Shown piece by piece: positions 1-6,238 of a stretch of 11,131 nt of DNA; position 1 is the stretch's first letter, and every line of letters starts with the position of its first letter. Both the position numbers and the translations under genes were made by a program. The DNA is taken from positions 1 to 11,131 of the forward strand of contig CALCRD010000508.1 in NCBI GenBank assembly GCA_937894355.1, read 5' to 3'. The stretch is from an uncultured Bacillus sp. (GTDB lineage: Bacteria; Bacillota; Bacilli; Bacillales; Cytobacillaceae). The notes below the pieces were generated by a model, which did not search any database, had not been told where the DNA came from, and worked only from the letters and a program-made list of their open reading frames with translations.

Positions 1-63
1 AAGTCGGACATATGTAGCAAAAAGTTGGACATTCATAACAAAAAGTCGGACATTCATAAAGAA
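1..63 (+). repeat. 21-bp tandem repeat, three units, edge of array
   Basis: Units begin at 1, 22 and 43, each starting AAGTCGGAC or AAGTTGGAC and followed by an A+T-rich stretch such as ATTCATAA. The period is exactly 21 bp, so the reading frame is kept. The first unit is the most divergent (ATATGTAGC). The array probably continues to the left of the window. Confidence 0.8.
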
Positions 64-219
64 ATTCAAAACAATTTTGGTGGAAAGTCGTCAGAAATTC
101 AAAAAAGCCATTCAAATCTCTCAAAAAAAAGCAACTTTATCCTAACAAAACATAGCCTAGCCCCACGAATACAAGAACAATTAAAGGATTTAGAGAGTTT
201 TTTTCATAAAAAACCGTAA
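1..219 (+). CDS. partial ORF with heptapeptide repeats, function unknown
   Basis: The frame starting at base 1 is open to a TAA at 217-219 (72 codons), and its 5' end lies outside the window. It opens with three 7-residue units of the form K-(S/L)-D-I-H-N-K encoded by 21-bp DNA repeats, followed by a Lys/Ser/Asn-rich, hydrophilic stretch and a short helical-looking end rich in Leu, Glu and Lys. There is no signal peptide, membrane segment or catalytic motif. A TTG at 25 could start a 64-residue product, but no convincing ribosome site precedes it. The composition looks like low-complexity intergenic DNA that happens to stay open. I would expect menB just upstream of menE in Bacillaceae, and this is not the MenB C-terminus. 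It may be a non-coding repeat element rather than a gene. Confidence 0.3.
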   Translation, partial: KSDICSKKLDIHNKKSDIHKEIQNNFGGKSSEIQKSHSNLSKKSNFILTKHSLAPRIQEQLKDLESFFHKKP

Positions 220-252
220 ATTTCCGCTCTAAATCTGTTTTGAGCGAAATTT
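218..252 (+). other. stem-loop between the repeat ORF and menE
   Basis: AAATTTCCGCTC (218-229) pairs with GAGCGAAATTT (242-252), leaving one bulged base and a 12-nt loop. No T-run follows, so it is not a typical intrinsic terminator. It lies 19 nt upstream of the menE ribosome site and could be an mRNA-processing or stability hairpin, or an element boundary. Confidence 0.45.
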
Positions 253-283
253 GGATCAATTAAAGCAAGCAGGTGATTAAATC

Positions 284-1816
284 GTGACACAACAGATTCC
301 AAACTGGTTAAAAAAGCGCGCTTTCCTCTCACCTTCAAGAACGGCCATCTACTTTGAAAATCAATCGTATACTTTTCAAGAAGTATATGCAAAGACTCAG
401 AAAATAGCTGAACGGCTATGCTCGCTTTCCATCAAAAGAGGTGATTATATCGGTGTTTTATTGAAGAATCATCCTGATACGGTTATCTATCTTTATGCTT
501 TGCAAATGATTGGGGCAAGCGCTGTTATATTAAATATCCGTCTAACAGAGGATGAATTAGCTTGGCAGTTGCTTGATTCTAAATGTAAAGTCCTGATTAC
601 GGAGGACGCCCTGTTACCAAAAATTATTAATGTTAAAGCGAACCAGGCCTCCTGTTCAATTATTACTAAGGAGCAACTAGCCCAAACAGTCAAAACAGCT
701 AAAACCTCAAACAAGGCAAAAACTGCTCCAGCAACCTCTACGGCCATTCTCGAGGAATTTGACCTTGATGATATTTGTACGATTATGTATACATCGGGTA
801 CCACAGGGTTCCCTAAAGGGGTTAAACAATCTTATGGAAACCATTGGTGGAGTGCAATAGGGTCGGTATTGAACCTTGGTTTAGCTGATGGGGACTGCTG
901 GTTATGTACGGTGCCGCTTTTTCATATAAGTGGCTATTCAATTTTAATCAAAAGCTTAGTTTATGGAATACCGGTTGTTCTCCATGATGGATTTCAGGAA
1001 CAAAAGGTAATCGATGATATTGAGAAGTACAATGTGACGATTATGTCGGTTGTCTCAACTATCCTTACTAGGCTCGTACGGGAGCTGGGAAACAGAACGA
1101 TATCATCATATTTTCGTTGTATGCTGCTTGGAGGAGGTCCGGCGTCGTTAGCGCTTTTAGAGGAATGTAAACTAAAAGGGATTCCGGTTTTTCAAACATA
1201 CGGAATGACTGAAACCTCCTCGCAAATTGTGACTTTGTCACCTGAGGATTGTTTAAATAAATTAGGCTCAGCGGGTAAGCCATTATTTCCAGCTCAATTG
1301 AAAATTGTCGACAATGATGGCCAGGAGCTTAAAGCCAAACAAGAAGGCGAGATTGTTGTCAAAGGACCGAATGTTACCTCAGGGTATTTATTTCGCGAGC
1401 AGGAAACGGCAGAAAGAATCCGAAATGGCTGGTTACATACTGGCGATATCGGCTATGTTGATGAAGAAGGGTTCCTGTATGTCCTTGACCGTCGGGCCGA
1501 TTTAATTATTTCTGGAGGCGAGAATATTTATCCTGCAGAAATAGAAGGAGTTTTGCTCGCACATTCTCAAATTAGCGATGCGGGTGTAATCGGGGTAGAC
1601 GATGAAAAGTGGGGCCAAGTTCCAATTGCTTTTGTCGTTACTGATGGTGGCAATCTTATTACTGAAGCGGATATCTCTCACTATTGCCAACAAAAATTAG
1701 CAAAATATAAAATTCCAAAGAAAATATTTTTCACAAATCAACTGCCGCGGAATGCAGCAAATAAATTATTAAGAAGAGATCTTCGCGATTTGCTGGAAAG
1801 GGAATCAGGTCAATGA
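284..1816 (+). CDS. menE: o-succinylbenzoate--CoA ligase (MenE)
   Basis: This cytoplasmic acyl-adenylating enzyme (ANL superfamily) activates o-succinylbenzoate with ATP and CoA to o-succinylbenzoyl-CoA, the substrate of MenB in menaquinone synthesis. The 510-residue product has the family motifs in order: phosphate-binding YTSGTTGFPKG at residues 169-179, YGMTE at 306-310, GWLHTGD at 382-388 with the ribose-binding Asp, the hinge DRRADLIISGGENIYP at 402-417, and the C-terminal catalytic Lys in NAANK (Lys494). A Thr/Lys/Ala-rich linker at about 136-153 looks unstructured. Start: GTG at 284 preceded by AGGTGAT at 271-277. The stop overlaps the menC start (ATGA), so the two genes are one operon with likely translational coupling. 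The assignment over a generic fatty acyl-CoA ligase rests on the menC partner and the length; both support it strongly. Confidence 0.95.
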   Translation: MTQQIPNWLKKRAFLSPSRTAIYFENQSYTFQEVYAKTQKIAERLCSLSIKRGDYIGVLLKNHPDTVIYLYALQMIGASAVILNIRLTEDELAWQLLDSKCKVLITEDALLPKIINVKANQASCSIITKEQLAQTVKTAKTSNKAKTAPATSTAILEEFDLDDICTIMYTSGTTGFPKGVKQSYGNHWWSAIGSVLNLGLADGDCWLCTVPLFHISGYSILIKSLVYGIPVVLHDGFQEQKVIDDIEKYNVTIMSVVSTILTRLVRELGNRTISSYFRCMLLGGGPASLALLEECKLKGIPVFQTYGMTETSSQIVTLSPEDCLNKLGSAGKPLFPAQLKIVDNDGQELKAKQEGEIVVKGPNVTSGYLFREQETAERIRNGWLHTGDIGYVDEEGFLYVLDRRADLIISGGENIYPAEIEGVLLAHSQISDAGVIGVDDEKWGQVPIAFVVTDGGNLITEADISHYCQQKLAKYKIPKKIFFTNQLPRNAANKLLRRDLRDLLERESGQ

Positions 1817-2922
1817 TTAATATAAAATCAATTAACTTGTATGTTATCTCCAAGCGATTAAAGCAGCCGTTTACGACCCATTTGGAAACAGTGAGTGATC
1901 GAGAAGCGATTATTGTCGAAGTCATCGATGATCAAGGAGTCAAGGGCTATGGTGAGGTTGTAGCATTCTCGTCTCCTTGGTATACCGAAGAAACGGTAAA
2001 AACCTGTTTTCATATATTAAAGGACTTCTTAATCCCTTTGGTAAAAAAAACGCCCATCACCCATCCTGATGAAGTTACACCGCTGTTTGACAAGTATAAA
2101 CGCAACCAAATGGCTAAAGCAGGATTGGAAACAGCAATATGGGATTTATTTGCTAAAACGAATGAAGTATCACTTTCCAAATTATTAGGAGGAACCCAGA
2201 CGAAAATTTTATCGGGTGTTGTCGTGGGGACAAGCTCTATTGATGAGGCACTGCGACAAATAGACTCTTATCTTAATGATGGTTATCAGCGGGTAAAGAT
2301 AAAAATCAGTCCTGAGCAAGATATAAGGATAATTGCTGGAATTCGTTCACAATTTCCCGATTTACCAATCATGGCAGATGCAAACTCAGCTTATACTTTA
2401 TCTGATATTGATCGATTGAAAGCACTTGATGAATTTGGACTGTTGATGATTGAACAGCCCTTGGCACACGATGATATCGTTGATCATGCTAAATTGCAAA
2501 AACAAATCCAAACTCCAATCTGCTTAGACGAAAGCATTGTCACATTGGCGGATGCTAGACAGGCAATTGAATTAGGAAGCTGTCGAGTTATTAATGTGAA
2601 GATTGGCCGAGTTGGAGGTCTTAAGACGGCAAAACAAATCCATGATTTAGCTCTGCAAAATAATGTGGCTGTATGGTGTGGTGGGATGCTCGAATTTGGT
2701 ATTTCTAGGGCTCATAATATTGCACTGGCGTCATTGCCTGGATTTACAATTCCAGGTGATATTTCATCATCAAGCCGGTATTGGCAAGAAGATATCACAA
2801 GTCCAGAAGTACTTGTTAAAAACGGGCAAATAAACGTACCAGAGGGCGCGGGAATTGGTTTTTCTATTAATAAGAGAAGTCTTGAACAATCCATTCTTTA
2901 TACAGAGAAAATTGCCTTCTAA
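1813..2922 (+). CDS. menC: o-succinylbenzoate synthase (MenC), enolase superfamily
   Basis: MenC dehydrates SHCHC (2-succinyl-6-hydroxy-2,4-cyclohexadiene-1-carboxylate) to o-succinylbenzoate, the substrate of the MenE encoded just upstream. The 369-residue protein shows the muconate-lactonizing branch of the enolase superfamily: an N-terminal capping domain, then a barrel with catalytic KxK (Lys162, Lys164), metal ligands Asp189 (MADAN), Glu214 (MIEQP) and Asp239 (CLDES), and the opposite catalytic Lys263 (NVKIG). All key residues are present. ATG at 1813 overlaps the menE stop by four bases (ATGA), with a weak AAAGGGA upstream, so translation is probably coupled. This long form of MenC belongs to the OSBS/N-succinylamino acid racemase family, some members of which also racemise N-acylamino acids. 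The menE linkage argues that OSB synthesis is the main role; side activity cannot be judged from sequence. Confidence 0.95.
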   Translation: MINIKSINLYVISKRLKQPFTTHLETVSDREAIIVEVIDDQGVKGYGEVVAFSSPWYTEETVKTCFHILKDFLIPLVKKTPITHPDEVTPLFDKYKRNQMAKAGLETAIWDLFAKTNEVSLSKLLGGTQTKILSGVVVGTSSIDEALRQIDSYLNDGYQRVKIKISPEQDIRIIAGIRSQFPDLPIMADANSAYTLSDIDRLKALDEFGLLMIEQPLAHDDIVDHAKLQKQIQTPICLDESIVTLADARQAIELGSCRVINVKIGRVGGLKTAKQIHDLALQNNVAVWCGGMLEFGISRAHNIALASLPGFTIPGDISSSSRYWQEDITSPEVLVKNGQINVPEGAGIGFSINKRSLEQSILYTEKIAF

Positions 2923-2937
2923 TCGGCAATAATTTTT
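2911..2937 (+). terminator. probable menEC terminator
   Basis: ATTGCC (2911-2916) pairs with GGCAAT (2925-2930) around an 8-nt loop and is followed by AATTTTT. The menC stop codon (2920-2922) lies in the loop. The stem is only six base pairs, so it may be leaky. Confidence 0.55.
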
Positions 2938-2959
2938 GAAAGAAAGGGTTTGCCACTCT

Positions 2960-2999
2960 AAAAAAGATTGCTCCAGAAGTCGTTGTGGGCTTCTGGAGC
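2960..2999 (-). terminator. terminator of the DUF1540 gene
   Basis: GCTCCAGAAG (2970-2979) and CTTCTGGAGC (2990-2999) form a perfect 10-bp stem with a 10-nt loop. On the minus strand the stem is followed by AATC and then six T (bases 2965-2960), which fits transcription from the gene at 3043-3207. A second hairpin, ACTCACA/TGTGAGT at 3016-3033, lies between the gene and this terminator and has no T-run. The plus-strand side has no T-run, so it is a poor terminator for menC. Confidence 0.7.
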
Positions 3000-3042
3000 T
3001 CGTTAAAGAATAATTACTCACAACACTGTGAGTTCCTGCATT

Positions 3043-3207
3043 TTAAGAGTATTCATTACTTGGGATAAAGGTTTTACAATCTGTACCTTCACTTGTATCA
3101 GCAAATTCACCAGTTTGACTGACTACATAAATTTGGTCAGCGCCACAGGCATTGCCTCTTTCCCAAAATTGACAGTTTTTCACATCACACAAAACGTCTT
3201 TAGCCAT
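3043..3207 (-). CDS. DUF1540 domain small cysteine-rich protein
   Basis: A 54-residue protein with four cysteines at positions 7, 12, 21 and 44. The pattern C-x4-C-x8-C with a Gly-Asn-Ala before the third Cys, then a hydrophobic IYVVS strand and a final DCKTF, is what I recognise as DUF1540. This is a small family common in Firmicutes whose function is not established; the cysteines suggest a metal (probably zinc) site, which is inference. There is no signal peptide. The start is set by a strong AAGGAGTGA at 3214-3222, six bases before ATG. It is transcribed alone, between its own 3' hairpins and the znuA terminator. Confidence 0.85.
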   Translation of the reverse strand: MAKDVLCDVKNCQFWERGNACGADQIYVVSQTGEFADTSEGTDCKTFIPSNEYS

Positions 3208-3299
3208 GAAAGGTCACTCCTTCATTTGGGATACGATACAAGCTTATAATTTGATAATTCCGATTGCGCTATACTTGGAAAAATGATGAATCATCGATC

Positions 3300-3327
3300 A
3301 AAAAAACCTCCTGGAGAAGGAGGTTTT
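3300..3327 (-). terminator. znuA terminator
   Basis: On the minus strand AAAACCTCC (3327-3319) pairs with GGAGGTTTT (3311-3303) around a 7-nt loop, and a run of seven T (3306-3300) overlaps and follows the stem. It sits 34 bases beyond the znuA stop and upstream of the DUF1540 gene, separating the two transcripts. Confidence 0.9.
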
Positions 3328-3361
3328 CTTAAATAGCGGTCGCTAACTGATTGTTTCGTTT

Positions 3362-4330
3362 TTAATTAGTTAAAGCCTTTTTTAATGCTTTTATGTTTTT
3401 ATCCATAATAGTAAAATAAGTTTCCTTATTTTCAATATCTTTTGTGGTTAAAACAGCTAGGTTATGCAGAATAAGCGGTTTTGCTCCAACTTCTTTTTGA
3501 ATAATTTCCGTAAGCTTAGATGTTACATTTTGTTCGAAGAAAATGTATTTAATATTATGCTGTTCGGCAATTGAAATGATTTGTTCTAATTTTTTTTGTG
3601 ATGGCTCATTGGTGGTAGATAAACCAGAAACACTGATTTGTTCTAGCCCATATCGTTTTTCCCAATATCCATAGGCAGCATGGGAAACAATGATTTCTTT
3701 GTGCTTCGCTGTTTGAATTGTATTTTTAAAGGATTGATCAAGAGTCTCTAATTCCTCAACAATTTCTTGGTAATTTTGTTCAAAAAGGCCTTTGTTTTCG
3801 GGCACTTTTTTAATTAAAGCATCTTTAATTGATGCTGCTATTTCTTGAGCGTAAATTGGGTCAAGCCATACATGTGGGTCAATAGAATGATCATGGCCAT
3901 CGTGAGATTCATCATGAGATTCATGTTCCTCTTCTTCAATAAGTGCCTTTTCTTCTTCTTCGAGCTCTAAAGAGATCTGTTCGGCAGTAGCAATCATTTC
4001 GACGTTGCCATTTTTTGAAGTTTTCTTGGCTTTATCAACAAAACCTTCTAAGCCTAAACCAATATAGAAAAAAAGGTCTGCATCGACAAGTTTGATCATA
4101 TCCTTTTGAGATGGATCGAATGTATGTTCATCCGCTCCAGGAGGATAGATTGTTTCAACTTTTACATAATCCCCACCGATTTTCTCTGTAAAATATTGAA
4201 GAGGGTACACAGTTGTATATACAGTTAATTTGTTATTTTCCTCTTGGGTTGTCGGACTTTTTCCACAACCAGTTAAAAAAATACTAAAAACAAGGAAAAT
4301 GGTAAAAAATAAAAACAAAGCTTTTTTCAC
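3362..4330 (-). CDS. znuA: zinc ABC transporter substrate-binding lipoprotein (ZnuA/AdcA type)
   Basis: A membrane-anchored lipoprotein that captures Zn2+ outside the cell for an ABC importer (cluster A-I metal-binding family). With the GTG at 4330 it is 322 residues: a lipoprotein signal with lipobox LTGC (Cys22), the N-lobe with the metal-ligand His69 in ADEHTFDP, a family-typical acidic/His-rich loop at about 124-153 (HESHDESHDGHDH), then His153 in DPHVWLDP and His217 in VSHAAYGYW. The open frame reaches further upstream to 4390, but GTG at 4330 is preferred because AAGGTGAT lies six bases before it and it begins a clean signal peptide (KKALFLFF). Only the binding protein is here: no ATPase or permease gene is adjacent, so it must work with a complex encoded elsewhere. 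A Zur-type operator follows the promoter, so zinc starvation should induce it. Manganese is a less likely substrate given the His loop and Zur site. Confidence 0.92.
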   Translation of the reverse strand: MKKALFLFFTIFLVFSIFLTGCGKSPTTQEENNKLTVYTTVYPLQYFTEKIGGDYVKVETIYPPGADEHTFDPSQKDMIKLVDADLFFYIGLGLEGFVDKAKKTSKNGNVEMIATAEQISLELEEEEKALIEEEEHESHDESHDGHDHSIDPHVWLDPIYAQEIAASIKDALIKKVPENKGLFEQNYQEIVEELETLDQSFKNTIQTAKHKEIIVSHAAYGYWEKRYGLEQISVSGLSTTNEPSQKKLEQIISIAEQHNIKYIFFEQNVTSKLTEIIQKEVGAKPLILHNLAVLTTKDIENKETYFTIMDKNIKALKKALTN

Positions 4331-4367
4331 AAAAATCACCTTTTCTTTCTTGACGAGACAGCTTGTT

Positions 4368-4393
4368 TGATTGGAGTAAGACATCTCCAATCA
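4368..4393 (-). other. hairpin in the znuA 5' leader
   Basis: TGATTGGAG (4368-4376) and CTCCAATCA (4385-4393) form a perfect 9-bp stem with an 8-nt loop in the roughly 120-nt leader between the predicted znuA promoter and its start. No T-run follows it, so it is not an obvious attenuator. It could stabilise the message or bind a regulator; neither is shown. Confidence 0.6.
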
Positions 4394-4427
4394 TTTGGCC
4401 TCTTTTTACTAAAACTATAAAACTTCT

Positions 4428-4448
4428 AATCCGTAATCATTACGATTT
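4428..4448. promoter_or_regulatory. Zur-type operator (zinc uptake regulator box)
   Basis: The core CGTAAT-C-ATTACG is a perfect inverted repeat centred on 4438, extended to 10-1-10 arms that match at 8 of 10 positions. This is the form known for Bacillus Zur boxes (TCGTAAT-N-ATTACGA). It lies immediately downstream of the znuA -10 box and covers the predicted start of transcription, where bound Zn-Zur would block the polymerase. It is too far from the carbonic anhydrase promoter to overlap it. Confidence 0.88.
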
Positions 4449-4458
4449 ATACTTTAGT

Positions 4459-4487
4459 ATATTACAAAATATTTGCTGAAAAAGCAA
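4459..4487 (-). promoter_or_regulatory. predicted sigma-A promoter of znuA
   Basis: Minus-strand -35 TTGCTT (4487-4482) and -10 TAATAT (4464-4459) are 17 bases apart. Transcription would begin near 4452, inside or beside the Zur box. A TATACT three bases downstream is an alternative -10. Confidence 0.6.
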
Positions 4488-4504
4488 GGCTAATAATTGT
4501 CGAA

Positions 4505-4533
4505 TTGCTTAAATATTTGTATTCTATTAATAT
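4505..4533 (+). promoter_or_regulatory. predicted sigma-A promoter of the carbonic anhydrase gene
   Basis: -35 TTGCTT (4505-4510) and -10 TAATAT (4528-4533) with a 17-base spacer, identical hexamers to the divergent znuA promoter. The start would fall near 4540, leaving a short leader with GGAGAG as ribosome site. An overlapping alternative is TTGTCG-17-TATTCT. Confidence 0.55.
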
Positions 4534-4565
4534 AGACATAAAACGACATATAGGAGAGAAACAAT

Positions 4566-5135
4566 TTGAAATTGAAATTACTAGATGAGATTATTGATTT
4601 TAACGGAAAATTTGTGGAAGAAAAGAAATACGAGGAGTATTTAACAACAAAATTTCCTAATAAGAAAATGGTTATTTTAACCTGTATGGATACGAGACTT
4701 CTGGAATTGTTGCCTAAAGCACTAAATATCGGCAATGGGGATGTAAAAATCGTTAAGGATGCTGGAGCACTTGTAATGCACCCTTTTGGGAGTGTTATGC
4801 GTAGTATATTAGTAGCTGTGTATGAATTACAAGCGGATGAAGTTTTTATTATCGGTCATTATGATTGTGGGATGATGGGGATGAAAGCCGATCCAATCGT
4901 TGCTAAGATGAAGCAGCGGGGAATAAAAGAAGAGACAATTGATACACTTTCATTCTCGGGGATTGATGTTTCAGATTGGCTAAAAGGTTTTGATAATGTG
5001 ACTGAAAGTGTATCCCATAGTGTCGGGGTTGTAAGAAGACATCCTCTGATGCCAAAAGATGTCGCTGTTCATGGATTAGTAATGGACCCAAATACTGGAA
5101 AACTCGATTTGGTCGAGAATGGATATGGCCTATAG
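4566..5135 (+). CDS. beta-class carbonic anhydrase
   Basis: A 189-residue cytoplasmic zinc enzyme interconverting CO2 and bicarbonate. The zinc ligands and catalytic dyad of beta-carbonic anhydrases are visible: Cys40-x-Asp42-x-Arg44 (CMDTR), and His98-x2-Cys101 in GHYDCG, with KDAGAL between them. Length and motif spacing fit the short bacterial type resembling B. subtilis YtiB. Start TTG at 4566 is preceded by AGGAGAG; no better ATG lies upstream. It is divergent from znuA with about 235 bp between starts, and convergent with yidD, whose stop is only six bases away, with no terminator in the gap. Placing a zinc enzyme next to a zinc-uptake gene may be meaningful, but no Zur site overlaps its promoter. 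Confidence 0.93.
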   Translation: MKLKLLDEIIDFNGKFVEEKKYEEYLTTKFPNKKMVILTCMDTRLLELLPKALNIGNGDVKIVKDAGALVMHPFGSVMRSILVAVYELQADEVFIIGHYDCGMMGMKADPIVAKMKQRGIKEETIDTLSFSGIDVSDWLKGFDNVTESVSHSVGVVRRHPLMPKDVAVHGLVMDPNTGKLDLVENGYGL

Positions 5136-5141
5136 TAAAAT

Positions 5142-5390
5142 CTAATGGTGATGGTGTTTTTTCTTGTCAGGCCATTCTTCGGGTACGTAGTCAAATCCAC
5201 CTGGATGAAGCGGATGACATTTTAAAATTCTTTTTATAGTTAACCAGCCACCTTTTAGAGCTCCGAACCGTTTTACGGCTTCTAATCCGTAATGGGAACA
5301 GGTTGGATAAAAGCGGCAGGTTGGCGGTTTTAACGGAGATATTACAATTTGATAAAAACGGATGATTTTCATCATCATTTTTGATAGCAT
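5142..5390 (-). CDS. yidD: membrane protein insertion efficiency factor YidD
   Basis: YidD is a small peripheral membrane protein that helps YidC/Sec-dependent insertion of inner-membrane proteins. The 82-residue product has the whole family signature: an amphipathic N-terminus (KIIRFYQIVISPL), the CRFYPTCSHYGLEAV block with the conserved cysteines (Cys25, Cys31), the GGWLTIKRILKCHP segment with Cys58, and the HPGGFDYVP end. ATG at 5390 is chosen because AAAGGA lies nine bases before it; the frame continues upstream without a ribosome site. The protein ends in KKKHHHH, a natural four-His tail beyond the usual family end. It is divergent from luxS and convergent with the carbonic anhydrase gene. 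Confidence 0.93.
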   Translation of the reverse strand: MLSKMMMKIIRFYQIVISPLKPPTCRFYPTCSHYGLEAVKRFGALKGGWLTIKRILKCHPLHPGGFDYVPEEWPDKKKHHHH

Positions 5391-5510
5391 TAATGAGCAT
5401 CCTTTCAGGTAAAACATTTATTGAGGATAACGATAGCACAAATTTCCGTCATCGTCTAAAATATTCATTCGGTTATGGGAAGAATTTAAGAAAGATGTCT
5501 ATTGATTCAA

Positions 5511-5539
5511 ATGAAATAAGTGGGAATTTAAGTTATGAT
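5511..5539 (+). promoter_or_regulatory. possible sigma-A promoter of luxS
   Basis: -10 TATGAT (5534-5539) matches five of six consensus bases; ATGAAA (5511-5516) 17 bases upstream is a partial -35. The resulting leader is about 23 nt and ends at the luxS ribosome site. In the rest of 5391-5568 I see no SAM riboswitch or T-box. Confidence 0.4.
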
Positions 5540-5568
5540 GAAAGATACAAACTAATAGGAGTGATAAT

Positions 5569-6042
5569 ATGCCTTCAGTAGAAAGCTTTGAATTAGATCA
5601 TAATGCTGTTGTAGCCCCGTATGTAAGGCACTGTGGTGTCCATAAAGTGGGAAGCGACGGTGTTGTTAATAAATTTGATCTTCGTTTTTCTCAACCAAAT
5701 AAAGAGTCTATGGATCCAGCGGGTCTTCATTCTTTAGAGCATTTGGTTGCTTATAATATCCGCAAGCATGTTGCCAAATACGACCATTTCGATATCATAG
5801 ATATTTCCCCAATGGGTTGCCAAACTGGATTTTATTTAGTGGTAAGTGGAGAACCAACAGTGGAAGAAATCATTGATTTACTTGAGGATACGATGAAAGA
5901 AGCGATTACAATTCCGGAAGTACCAGCAGCAAATGAATGCCAGTGCGGCCAAGCAAAACTTCATGATTTAGAAGGTGCCAGAAAGTTAATGAAATTCTGG
6001 CTAGAGCAAGATAAAAACAAACTCAAAGAAGTATTCGCTTAA
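5569..6042 (+). CDS. luxS: S-ribosylhomocysteine lyase (LuxS)
   Basis: LuxS splits S-ribosylhomocysteine into homocysteine and DPD, the precursor of the AI-2 signal, in the activated-methyl cycle of the cytoplasm. The 157-residue length is exactly that of Bacillus LuxS. Metal ligands His54 and His58 with catalytic Glu57 are in HSLEH; catalytic Cys84 is in PMGCQTGFY; the third metal ligand Cys126 is in ECQCGQ. ATG at 5569 follows TAGGAGTGA. The gene is monocistronic: a possible promoter precedes it, and a strong terminator at 6239-6287 follows after a dispersed repeat. The mtnN gene that would supply its substrate is not in the window. Confidence 0.97.
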   Translation: MPSVESFELDHNAVVAPYVRHCGVHKVGSDGVVNKFDLRFSQPNKESMDPAGLHSLEHLVAYNIRKHVAKYDHFDIIDISPMGCQTGFYLVVSGEPTVEEIIDLLEDTMKEAITIPEVPAANECQCGQAKLHDLEGARKLMKFWLEQDKNKLKEVFA

Positions 6043-6088
6043 ACAACTTTGTTGGCTGTGTTAATGATCAGTGTTGATTTAATAACTC

Positions 6089-6223
6089 CTGTTGATTGGA
6101 GTGGAAGGCACGCAGACTCCTGCAGGAAGCACTAGCTGAGTGAGACTCCGAAGGAAGGAACGACCGAAGGAGGCTCACGGGTGAGCCTGCGGAAAGCGAA
6201 GTGCCTGGAACGGAAATCAACAG
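6089..6223 (+). repeat. dispersed palindrome-ended repeat, copy A
   Basis: Ends CTGTTGATT (6089-6097) and AATCAACAG (6215-6223) are perfect inverted repeats, and the next block GGAGTGGAAGGCAC pairs imperfectly with GTGCCTGGAACGG. The interior contains GACTCCTGCAGGAAG and GGAGGCTCACGGGTGAGCC, both able to form hairpins. Internal blocks (GACTCCTGC, GAGGCT, GCGGAAATCAAC-like right end) match copy B at 6531-6659. It has no coding capacity. I recognise the pattern as an intergenic repeat common in Bacillaceae but cannot give it a published name with certainty. It lies between luxS and the luxS terminator, so it is probably transcribed as the luxS 3' UTR. Confidence 0.85.
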
Positions 6224-6238
6224 ACCAGTTTCACAGAA

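Noticed and set aside
3028..3249. 73-codon plus-strand frame opposite the DUF1540 gene
   Set aside because: It is the antisense shadow of a gene with a strong ribosome site and conserved cysteines on the minus strand.
4331..4390. Upstream extension of znuA to an ATG-like start at 4390
   Set aside because: It has no properly spaced ribosome site and would bury the lipoprotein signal; GTG at 4330 has AAGGTGAT and a clean signal peptide.
5279..5293. CTTCTAATCCGTAAT in yidD, identical over 15 bases to the left half of the Zur operator
   Set aside because: It encodes conserved YidD residues (HYGLEA), and the second half-site is absent, so it is best explained by coincidence.
5381..5581. 66-codon plus-strand frame overlapping the yidD start and the luxS start
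   Set aside because: No ribosome site, overlaps two certain genes in other frames, and shows no recognisable protein features.
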